From the NCBI RefSeq assembly GCF_001680005.1, contig NC_033562.1, positions 806,001 through 870,000 on the forward strand: a DNA stretch of 64,000 nucleotides, in the 5' to 3' direction. The translations under genes and the position numbers were made by a program. Below the pieces are notes generated by a model. The model was not told the origin of the DNA. It did not search any database and saw nothing but the letters and a program-made list of their open reading frames with translations. Below, in pieces: positions 22,654 through 32,458 of this stretch. Each line of letters begins with the position of its first letter. Position 1 is the first letter of the stretch. Origin of the DNA: Plasmodium coatneyi. Its lineage: Eukaryota > Apicomplexa > Aconoidasida > Haemosporida > Plasmodiidae.

Positions 22654-23055
22654 GAGTAGTAGGTCTACAAATTTGCTGTCCCGCTTTGCTACTGGGGCGG
22701 ATTCAGTTTGCGTATTCCTACAACTTTTGTGTTTTCCTATTTTTCTGCTTCGCTATTTTTGTATTTTATTTTATGGTGTATATTTTATTTTTTTCATTTG
22801 TTGTGAAGGCACGTGCACCTCTCAAAATAGTCTTACTTTTTATTCCTTTTTTTTGGTAGCCATGGGGCGACTGCTCTTTTCGCTATTCCTTTTATCGATT
22901 CGATCGTGGTCACTTTTTTCCTTTTTCCGATATTCGTCAATTCAGCTATTCGGTGTTTCCTCCTCGCAACCCGTTGTGCCTGTGTGGAAATTGCTTTTCA
23001 ACACAGATGGAACGAACTCGCACGGAATTTCCAAATAAACGTCGTCAGAAATAAC

Positions 23056-23100
<45 letters not shown>

Positions 23101-26100
23101 GCTATATAGCCAAACAGATCATTGCTTCCATCCGGCGGTTACACAGCATTTTTTTTTTAACGTCGATTTGTTAATACACAGCTACCATGCAGAAAAATTA
23201 TTTTTTTGCGGGGATTCAAAAAACAAAAAAAACTATTATCAGGAGTCTGCGCGTTTGTGCTCGCGGAACAGTGTATACGACGGTATAAATTTCACGCACG
23301 TACATGTGTATGCGCATATGTACATATGTACACGTGGTCCATCTGCCGTATGCATGCATGTACAGACAGGCTCCTTTTTTTTTTTTTTTTTATTCGCGGC
23401 TTGGCCCTTAACTTTGCGCTCACGCTTGTGTTTATTTTTCTTCCCTTGCGATTAACACCGCGCGAAAATGTAGCTCGCTGGACTGGTAAAAAAAACTATG
23501 CGCATTTTTCCCCTGCGTCGAAACTGCGGGAGAGGCCACACACAGGTGTGCTGCGACGGCTGGGGGGCCTCTCCGTACAAAAAAACGAACACAAGATCGA
23601 GTGAAAGCTGTATTGCCAGCGGGATTTCCAACAGGGTATATGCAAGACGTATATCCAAAATATATATGCAAACAGAATGAAAGGAACTAACTCACACTTT
23701 TTATAAACTTTGGAACCCAAGAAAATTGCTTCCGCGCCTTTCCTGCATGGGTCATGGACTTTCCTTCTTACTTCTTCAGGTGAGAAAGAAATGCCAAGCT
23801 TTTTTTATTAACGTTTTAAAACAAAAAAAAAAAAAAAAGAAAAAAAAGCTTTACTTGATTCACGCTACGACATATAAATGCTCGTCAAAGCCGTAGCATG
23901 GCTTGTATACCCTATGTGTTTACAAGCGAGTAACCTTTCTCGGCTATCGTTTGTATCAATGTGGGCATAAAATCGTATGTTCTAAAAGGTAAAAAAAAAA
24001 AAAAAAAAAAAACACGTAAAAAAAGCATTCGCAAGTATGTATGTATATATATATATGCTTATATACATTTACGTACAAGTACAGCTGAAGGAAAAAAGAT
24101 GAACGCGATAAATTAAACAAAAAAGGCATAACAGCTAGTCATTTGAAGGTTAAAAAAAAAAAAAAACAAAAAAGGTAATAATAATGATAAAGTTAAAAGT
24201 TTAAGGTTAAGTTAATGTAACATTTTTGTTTCATCAAAAAAATTACTGAACCGAAGAAGCTATTTCTTGTCAAATAAATCTCGAACACTTAAAATGTAGA
24301 TGAGTGTGCGTCCTAGCGCTCCTTTTTATTTTCTAACCTGTTCTTATTCCAAAATATTAATACGAACCAGGTATATATTATTCTACATATATATACATAT
24401 AGGTATACCTTCGCATAAGCAGGCTTGTTTATGTGCCCCCAAGTGTGGTCATCATTTTGTATACTTGGCCGGATGAAGCAGAAAAAAATTCATCTCACAG
24501 AATTAGCGCACAGGAGAAAGCCTTTCCTTTGAACGCCTTCGTGGCGCATCATAAGATTCACTTTTCACCTACCACCGAAAGTTTAAAAAAAAGAAAAAAG
24601 AAAAACAGATCGAAGAATCGAACAATGCAGTGTACTTTTTTTTTCTTTCTTTCCTTTTATTTTCTCTTTTTCGAATTGGCAAAAAAAAGATTATAGGTGA
24701 GGAACAGATTAAAAAATGTGCCAACTGTTATGCTTATTCAATTTACTTCATGTAAAGCATACCTCTTTAATGTGAAAGGAGTTCCATCTTAAAATAGAGG
24801 TATAAAAAAACAATGTTTCACGCCGTCACACTACTCGCATTTGCCGCTCATTGTTATTATTTCAGGTGATGTATAAGCACACCACATGTAGTTATATTCA
24901 GTGAACAAAAGAAAGAAAAAAAAAACTTAATACCTTGCCTTTTAAAAACTGCCATATGTACAAATGATAACCGCACCGTGTGAACATTTTAAAACGTTGG
25001 TTTTACATTTCTTGCGCGCATGCGGTATGTTTAAATGACACCCCAAGAACAATTCTGGTCCATACCAAATGCATGAGTCATCGTAGTAGCGACATAACGC
25101 ATTGTGGTGTGCTTACCAGGTTGTTAAACATAAGTTACGGAAATTTGATACGTCAAGAGAATGTGTATATTGTGTAAATAATTTGTATGTATTGTAAACC
25201 TTTGGGGAGCCCCCGTACGTGCTTCGTTCTTTTATGTGTATTCATTTATTATAATCCAATTTGGTGTTCCGTTTTGGCTTATCGGTGGAATTCCCCCAAC
25301 GAGCGCTTCACACCTCTTTATGTATTTGGTTTTACGCCCAATTGGACCTTCCCCCTGAGGGGGTGAGATTAATGCGCACAGCTTAGCTACACTGTTGGTG
25401 AGGTATGAATACTCGCGGAAGGTGTCCTCCCATTGAAGCGCTTAACATGTGGGTTCTACCACCCAAACGTACTCACATGCATTAATTCCTGGAACGAATT
25501 TTTCCCTTTGCAAAAGGTACAACCCAATGATGAGCGGTGGCATATCCATGCTCAAGATGTTTGTACCGAATGCAGCACAATCCCTGCGGGAGTGTGCAAA
25601 CATGTCCCTATTAAGGCTCGTCCAAGGGGGGTAAGCAAAGGGGAAGACCCACAACGGTGAAGATTAACACATATGTATTGCATACATGTATGCACTGTGC
25701 GGGTCCATGACATGAATTATGAGGTGTAGGCGGACGGGTACTCAACTTATTAATCTGCACGTTCACCTCAAAGTGTATCTTCCACAAAAATGGTTCGAAT
25801 ACCATATGAAATGATATAAAAACGAGTATAAGGGGCACTCACAAAATGGCACAACGGATATGTTTTTCACATTTAATGAAAAAAGAGGCAACCTTTTGCG
25901 TACCTTAAGTTCATACAGAAGAAAAAAATGTATATTACCCCTTTGTGTAGAAATTAATCTATTAAATGGGAAAGAAAAAAACACAATGGCTGTTCCTTCT
26001 AAAACAGTCTCCTTTTATTCCCCCGGGAGGAATATTTTACTATGTAGCTTAAAATAGCTATTTTTTTTTTTTTTTTTTTTTTTTTCTTGTTCATATTTTT

Positions 26101-26254
26101 TTTGGTAAATATTCTGAACTAGCCAAAATAGAAAAAAAAAAGAAAAAAAAAAAAATTGACTAAATAATTGCAGGAAAAATGAAGAGCATGTGATATGCAA
26201 GAAATGGCACATTTTGCCCGCTTGCTTTTGCCGGCTTGGTTCTGCCCTTGGTCG

Positions 26255-26400
26255 CCCATTTGATTGCCAATTTGATTGATAATTTGGTTACCATTTTTTT
26301 GTTGTCAACTTTGTTGCCAGTTTGATCGCGTATGTTGTCGCCCATCTGGTAACCTATTTGGCTACCTATCCGGCTTCCAATTTTTCCGTTTTTCTGCCTA
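26255..26400. repeat. 12-base degenerate tandem array, about 12 units
   Basis: Starting CCCATTTGATTG, CCAATTTGATTG, ATAATTTGGTTA, the stretch breaks into about 12 units of 12 bases (one is 14, through a T run); later units include CCAGTTTGATCG, CCCATCTGGTAA and CCTATTTGGCTA. It ends about 65 bases before the ATG of the dihydrouridine synthase gene. On the minus strand it stays open, giving a four-residue rhythm (IGSR, IGSQ, IGYQ, MGDN). Confidence 0.75.
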
Positions 26401-26466
26401 TTTTTTTCGTTCCTTTGACACCCGGATCCACTGCTACCACCGCGGTAGCCCCCTGATGAACGCTAA

Positions 26467-27993
26467 ATGCGAGTTGCGCCCCTCAGAGACCTCGCCACTT
26501 GCCTATACCTCGTGCGTCCCTCCAACCATGGGCAGCCAAAGCTGAACACGCAGAAAAGGCATCCTCTCGTTGGGGCATACTACCTAGATGATGACCACAA
26601 CAGGGCGAATTTACATAAACGTGGGAAGGAAAAATTATGGCATGGTGCACAAGCTAAGAGGAACGTTTACTGCTTTAGCAACAAGTCCATTCGTCGTCAC
26701 CAGAAGATATTAAAACAAAACAGGAGAACTATGACCAGCATGTCAGTAGCAGCAGAAGGGAACGTGGAGGAGGGTATACACCTGTGTGGTGAGCAAGAGT
26801 TCAACTTAGAAGATATATCCACCTGTGTTAGCGAAATTTTTGAAAAAAAAAAATGTGAAAATGTGCCATTTATACAAGTTGCCCCAATGATAAATGTCAC
26901 CAATAGACACTTCCGGGCGTTAGTAAGGACCCTCACAAGAAGGGCCCAATTGTGGACTGAAATGATTGTAGACAACACTTTGCTGTATAACCTGAACAAT
27001 TTAGAAGAGTACCTAGGTTTTAACGCAAATGAACACCCAGTCGTTTGCCAGTTAGGTGGATCTGATGCCACGTCCCTCGCGGAAGCAGCCGTGCTAGTGG
27101 AACAAGCGGGTTACGATGAAATAAATTTGAATGTAGGTTGTCCAAGTACCAAGGTAGCTAATAAGGGAGCCTTTGGAGCATACTTGATGAAAAAACCAGA
27201 GCATGTACGAAATATAGTACACGAAATTAAAAGAAAAGTCCACATTCCTGTTTCTGTAAAAATTAGAACAGGGGTTGATGATTGTGATTCTTTCCCTTTT
27301 TTGAGATCCTTTATTGAATGTGTATCCTCAGTAGGATGCACTCATTTTATTGTACACGCAAGAAAAGCTTGGTTAAAAGGATTGGATCCGAAACAGAATA
27401 GGTCCGTACCCCCATTGGAGTACCACAAAGTGTACACCCTCTGTCAGTTATATCCCCATTTGAAATTTACCCTAAATGGGGGAGTTAAAACGGTAGAGGA
27501 AGCTGTGGCTTTGCTAAATGGATACCTACCGAAGAAAGACAAATGTGGTAGCGAAAAAACCTACGTGCAAGTGCAAAACTATCATGTGAATCCCCTCAAT
27601 GGGGTTATGCTTGGACGAGCGTGCATGGAAAACACCACCGTTTTGTCCCAAACGGATCAGCTCGTCTACAATGAGAAGCCCCCACAATCTGCGTTCAGTA
27701 GGAGAACCGTGTTAGACGCATACAAATCTTATTTGGAGGAAAACTCCACCTTATGCAGTTTATCAAGTGCGTTTGAATTGTTAAAGCCAATTTTGGGCAT
27801 CCTTAAGGGCATGCCTGGCCATCGAACTTTTAGAAACAAAATGGATATGTACATCAGGAGTTATGCTTCTACCATGCCATGTTCAGGCATTTTGGAGAAG
27901 GCCATGGTGGACGTGGATGCCGTAGCCCCCGGCTGCCTGGACTTACCCCTGGCTGACTACAAGTTGCAGCAGGAGTACATCAAAAATTATTAG
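26467..27993 (+). CDS. tRNA-dihydrouridine synthase (DusA-like)
   Basis: A single exon of 508 residues. Dus enzymes reduce uridine to dihydrouridine in tRNA D-loops using FMN and NADPH. The core starts at about residue 137 with FIQVAPMINVTNRHFR (FMN phosphate and ring contacts), then CQLGGSD, the catalytic loop INLNVGCPSTKVANKGAFGA with Cys225, VSVKIRTG, and the DusA-type signature HARKAWLKGLDPKQNR followed by PPLEY. FTLNGGVKT and GVMLGRACMENT complete the barrel. The DusA-type signature separates it from the eukaryotic Dus1-4 types, so a plastid or mitochondrial role is possible. The first 130 residues are unconserved, basic and could be a targeting leader. The ATG at 26467 is the first in frame, but a later one (26731) would still keep the core. 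Confidence 0.9.
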   Translation: MRVAPLRDLATCLYLVRPSNHGQPKLNTQKRHPLVGAYYLDDDHNRANLHKRGKEKLWHGAQAKRNVYCFSNKSIRRHQKILKQNRRTMTSMSVAAEGNVEEGIHLCGEQEFNLEDISTCVSEIFEKKKCENVPFIQVAPMINVTNRHFRALVRTLTRRAQLWTEMIVDNTLLYNLNNLEEYLGFNANEHPVVCQLGGSDATSLAEAAVLVEQAGYDEINLNVGCPSTKVANKGAFGAYLMKKPEHVRNIVHEIKRKVHIPVSVKIRTGVDDCDSFPFLRSFIECVSSVGCTHFIVHARKAWLKGLDPKQNRSVPPLEYHKVYTLCQLYPHLKFTLNGGVKTVEEAVALLNGYLPKKDKCGSEKTYVQVQNYHVNPLNGVMLGRACMENTTVLSQTDQLVYNEKPPQSAFSRRTVLDAYKSYLEENSTLCSLSSAFELLKPILGILKGMPGHRTFRNKMDMYIRSYASTMPCSGILEKAMVDVDAVAPGCLDLPLADYKLQQEYIKNY

Positions 27994-28201
27994 TACAGTT
28001 GGAGACGCGTGGGAGGAAGAGGCCGAGTTAGGCGCCCACGCATGTGCCGCACAATATTTTGTTTTAACTCTTACTATTTATATTAAACTACCTCACAGAG
28101 CACCCTATTCACGTTTGGCAGTCGGGCAGGTGCATCTCTAATTTGTGCTGACGGAAATTTTATCCCACTTTTGGTGTGGCTCAGTTTGGCTCGCTCAGTT
28201 T

Positions 28202-28236
<35 letters not shown>

Positions 28237-28356
28237 CGTTGACTCCGTTTTGTCTCATTTGTCGACCCTACCGAGCCCCACCTGGTAGGGGGAGAGTACG
28301 CCTTCTCAGGTGTGCTCCAATTTGACGTGCGTATTATGCCGTATTCGCGCCAGCCC
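27994..28356. other. short convergent intergenic region
   Basis: It lies between the stops of the dihydrouridine synthase gene and the unknown gene. It contains a T run at 28207-28236 and no gene-like structure. Confidence 0.6.
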
Positions 28357-30508
28357 TTAATCTTCACTAACTGCCCTCATAACTTCATTCACTTCGATCA
28401 AGTAATCCCGTTGTAAGGACCTACATAAAAGGGGGAAATGTTTGCCATTAGCAACCGTCCGGTGCAAGCGGTTCTTTCTAGTTAGTGTGCACTAATTAGG
28501 GGGTTGCTATTAGATGCTTGGCAAATCAGCGGTTTGCTTTTCCCCAATATATGCCTTACATATTCTTGGTCAAATTAGTGAGCACGGAATCCTGCGGCCC
28601 GTTTAGCTTATCCAAGGTTATCTGTAGCATGCTGGAGCACTGCACAACGGGGGAAACGGCGAAGGGTTAAATGTATAACGATCCGTTTGTATGCATGTGT
28701 GGGGTTCCCCCCGGTTGCGAATTCCCCATGAGATGCGCAGAAAAAAAAACAACATGTGTGTGACGCGTTGCTTATATCCATTCTTACCTTCTCGTTGTTC
28801 TCTTTGCACATTTTCAGCTTCGCAATTGCCTCCTCTTTGTGGCTATTGCAAATCGAATAAATAACTTCTATGATGTCCTCGATAGGCGATATTGGGCTGC
28901 CGTGAGGGAAAAGGAAAAAGTTGTTTTCCCCTTATTTATTTTTTTTTTTTTTTTTGAGGAGGGTGACACCAAAAGAGCGTGCACAGAGGTAGCGGCGATG
29001 ACAAGGTGTATCCACCTAATCATGCTCATACGTTAAAACATAATGAACGTTATTGGAATAATACCATGCGGGAGGACGTACCATATGTCGAAGGAATTTT
29101 CGGTGAGAAGAAGGGGCGGTTGGAGGTTGAACGGAATCGGGCCCCCTTCGGAAATGTCTTTTGTCATTTTACGATGTATATTCTTGGACCCATCTTCCTG
29201 TGATGCCCCTTCATTCCTGTGTAGGTTTTTCTCGATAAGTTTAGCGCGTCCTACGAGATTATTCTTCTTCGCTCGTATGTCCTGGCGAGTAAGGGTTAAT
29301 GCCTCTCCTTTGAAATAATGTGGATCATCCGCTTGGTCAAAGCTGCTTCCAGTGATGCTATTTTTTTTGTTCATTTTGAAGGAGGCATTTTTTTTACTGG
29401 TTAGGTTAAAATTGGGAATAAAATTACTGAACTTCATTTTCCCGCTGTGGTTGCTGTCTTCCGACCTGGCATCGATCTCTTCGGGGGAGGAAACATCACC
29501 CTTATTGTGATCGTTCTGCAGGTGGATCGAATCAGTAGTGTCCTTGGATTTTAGCGCGCCTTCCTTCGTCCCTGCGTTTTCCACTTCCCGTTTTTCATTT
29601 CCCCCTTTCGCCAATTTGGCTGAATCCTTTATCGCTGAAGCATCACTTTTGAAACTTTTAGATGCATAAGAGAGTGGCATTTTTATGATATTTTTTAGGA
29701 TCGATTTTTTTGTTTGCATTTCCTTTCCGGGATGTGCATCCCCGTTGGGAGTAATCACGAGGTCATTCTCATCATGTTTATTTTTTGGGGGGTAACTTTT
29801 TTTCTTGTCTATTTGGCAACTCTCTTCCAGAAGGTTGGATTTCTGCATTAAAAGGTCTTTATTCTGCATCAGATTTGTGTCACTATTTTGTCCCTTAACT
29901 GAATAGGCAGACTTCACTTTTGCGGGGACGTCCTTCTCGGCAGAGCCATCTTTGCGTTCTCTATCTATCTCGGAGTTGTCACCATTGGAAGATTGGTCTT
30001 TCAGAGTAACAACTTCGATGGATTTTCTTTCCTCCTCAGATAGGACCTCAAGCAGTTCTTCATTTACCAGTGGGTCCGTGTGAACTCCGCTACTTTGGGG
30101 GTCAGCTTTTGTGGTGCTCGTTTGTGTAGACAGTCTGGCTTTCCTCACATTGGTTGTTCCTTTCACGGTTTCCTTCGATCTCCGCTTGGACAGCTCGAAT
30201 TTTTTGATGATCTCCTTCACCTCTGTCTTTGGCTGGGGCTCTCCCTTCTTGGAGGTCCTCTTCCTTTTGGACTTTCCAAAAAAATTCAATCCCGCGAAGC
30301 TAAAAAAGGAGTTCTTCTTTTTCTTATTTTTCCCGTGTTCCGGGGCCTTAAATTTGATAGGGGATTTTTTCTCCTTGTTGGCATTTTTTCCTGCCTCGTC
30401 TTTGTGCCTCCATTTAATCAGGGGCTCCTTTTTGGCCCCCTGGAGTTTGTAGCTTCCCAAGCTCTCCTTTTCCGACTCGTCTTTCTTTCCCCGGCGGAAG
30501 AAAAACAT
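28357..30508 (-). CDS. conserved-looking protein of unknown function, highly charged
   Basis: Four exons (29082-30508, 28788-28896, 28560-28639, 28357-28420) with GTACGT, GTAAGA and GTAAGG donors join in frame to give 559 residues. I recognise no domain. The N-terminus is FFFRRGKK, then very Lys-rich with runs such as KNKKKKNSFFSF and KSKRKRTSKK that resemble nuclear localisation signals. The middle (about residues 130-470) is polar and low-complexity, with Ser, Lys, Glu and Asp. The last 85 residues, made by the three small exons, look better structured, with likely helices (IEDIIEVIYSICNSHKEEAI, LQITLDKLNGPQ, YLIEVNEVMRAV) and could be the conserved part. No signal peptide or membrane span. 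The exon joins preserve frame at every border, which supports the model. Cellular role unknown. Confidence 0.75.
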
Positions 30509-30523
30509 CTCATCGAGGGGGAT

Positions 30524-30555
30524 TTAGCAGGTTAGCCGATTAGCTGGTTAGCGGT
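30524..30555. repeat. four-copy 8-base tandem repeat
   Basis: TTAGCAGG, TTAGCCGA, TTAGCTGG and TTAGCGGT follow each other without gaps, beginning 16 bases upstream of the ATG of the unknown gene at 30508. It must lie in that gene's 5' UTR or core promoter. Confidence 0.8.
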
Positions 30556-30630
30556 TGGTTAACGGCTTGGAAAGCAATTGGTTCGCCTTTTTTTCTGTTC
30601 ACGCTCGCGCTAACCACACTGGAGGGAGAG

Positions 30631-30900
30631 ATGTATTCCCCAATGGTCGCTAAAGTGAACAAATTTAAGAGAGACTTAAAAACGGTTAAAGACATGATAA
30701 TTTACACCCCCAGAGGATTGGTGAATATTTTTACCGATCTGAGAAAGGGGGCGCAATTGGCTGGAAGAGTGCACACAATCGGACAGATAAAACAAAATAA
30801 TCGCCCTGTGTGGATAAAAATCCACAACAAAGCAGTTAAGCGGCGCAACGGAAAAAACTTCGCAAATGTAGAACGTGAGCGGCGTGGAGGGGAATTTTAA
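30631..30900 (+). CDS. candidate small basic protein (89 residues), unknown
   Basis: An ATG-initiated frame of 89 codons starts 123 bases from the divergent unknown gene. The product is rich in Lys and Arg with a normal mix of other residues (MYSPMVAKVNKFKRDL, IIYTPRGLVNIFTDL, GRVHTIGQIKQ), unlike the poly-Lys or poly-Phe translations of nearby homopolymers. The first 60 residues could form amphipathic helices, as in small mitochondrial or ribosomal proteins. I recognise no family. It may equally be chance open sequence in a 5' flank. Confidence 0.35.
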   Translation: MYSPMVAKVNKFKRDLKTVKDMIIYTPRGLVNIFTDLRKGAQLAGRVHTIGQIKQNNRPVWIKIHNKAVKRRNGKNFANVERERRGGEF

Positions 30901-30966
30901 AAATTGTTCTCCGGGTAGCCATTCACCATTTGGACGGTTAAAAAAAAAAAAAAAAAAAAAAAAAAT

Positions 30967-30996
30967 TAAAATAAAATAAAATAAAATAAAATAAAA
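30967..30996. repeat. (TAAAA)6 microsatellite
   Basis: Six exact TAAAA units follow an A run. Confidence 0.9.
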
Positions 30997-32458
30997 TTTC
31001 AAATTCAACTAAAAAAGTTAAAAACTAAGAGGCTAAAAAAATAGTTGTTACCAAAGCTGTTGCAAACGTGGGGCAACGCGCGATTAACGCGAAAAGTTGA
31101 CTGGAAAAATGCCCTCCAATTCTTCTCCATTTTTACTTCTCCTGTTCTGCGTCTTTTCACCACAACAACGGGCGCGACAAGCAGAACAACGGTTTCGCGT
31201 GCACACCAACACCTTTTTTTTCATTTTCGTTACAGAACAAAATTGATGCTTCCAATTTTTAATTTACCAAAATGTTGCCTTTATTTACACCAATGGATAA
31301 TTCACCATTTTGTTCCTCTTTCGTGGGGCGCAGAAGCGGATGAAAATATCTGGAAATTTTTTGTTCTCGCAAAAATTGCGCGCGTAGGCGGCTGGCCGGA
31401 CATGAAGCGGAATTTTTTTTTTTTTTTTTTAACGAACGATGAGAAATATAATTTGTCAATTTCCGCATTTACAAATTGCCAATTTACGAATTGGCCAGTC
31501 AGCCATCTGCCAATCTGCCCGTCTTCCCATTTGTGTTTGCACTTTGCTGGAACGCTTGTTGTGGCATCCCCGGCGGTGTGCTTATCTGTTTTGCAAATGC
31601 AGCTTCTGCTGGATGCTGGGCTTACCACATGCCCCAATGGTGTGCGAGCATGTGGAGGGATGTACAAAAATTGGGAATAGTTCGAGGCGATTTCGGCAAA
31701 GTCGAGAATGCATGACGCTTTCACACTTCGCCACATCATTGCATATGGCTGTAACACATTACTCCTTTAGGGCATCCTCCATGGGTGATTCGTTTTGAAC
31801 TTTATCTCTACGGACACGCAGTTCGACGGTTGCTTCGGGACGAAAAAATAAACGTACGCGGAACGTTGGCACCTGCGTGATGATACCAGTGGGTGTGTAC
31901 CAACGCATAGGCACCTTCATATATGCTCGTTACCTATGCAGGGTGCGGACTTGGTTCATCTGTGCCTACTTGGCCATTTCCCTGACCCTTTCCCACCCCC
32001 ACCCTTCTTCACGCAAAGAGGGAACGGAAACGTACACAAGAATGACGAGGCAAATGCGGCTGTTTTTGTGCAGGCGATGAGATGGCCGTGCGGCGGAAAT
32101 TACTTTTTTTTTTTTTTTTTTTTTTTACTAAAACAAATATTTTACAGCTGTATTTTTGGAGTACACCCTCAAAATGCATATATTCCTTGTTCGCTACTTT
32201 AGCCGTTTGGGTGGGAAACTCCTCCTGCAGAAGTAGGAAAATCCTGAAGGGGGACATACTGGCACATGCACGTATGCGTGACCACACGGGTTTGTGAAAA
32301 CTTCCGACGGGGGGCAGACCATTGGTGGTGCCCAAGAAATGTTGTGGGAATTTTCTCAGGGGGCCACACATGCGCGCCCGGATAGGGGTGTAATTATTCG
32401 CCTGTACATATGCCTACATATATGCCTTTGTACGCCCTTGCGTGCTTTTACGCCCCCC

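Larger units (their letters stand above)
22554..26466. other. divergent intergenic region (GCS / dihydrouridine synthase)
   Basis: This 3.9 kb region holds both upstream regions. Perfect TGCATGCA palindromes occur at 22646 (93 bases before the GCS ATG) and 23351. There are long A/T runs (about 23062-23098, 23376-23391, 23991-24012, 26061-26085) and a 12-base repeat array at 26255-26400. Open frames are short and Lys/Phe-rich. I see no RNA gene. Confidence 0.55.
30509..32458. other. intergenic between unknown gene and RecQ
   Basis: It carries the 8-base repeat at 30524-30555, a candidate small ORF (30631-30900), a TAAAA repeat (30967-30996), T runs near 31410-31429 and 32106-32126, and loosely repeated CCAATCTG-like words at 31470-31530. 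Apart from the small ORF I see no gene. Confidence 0.55.
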
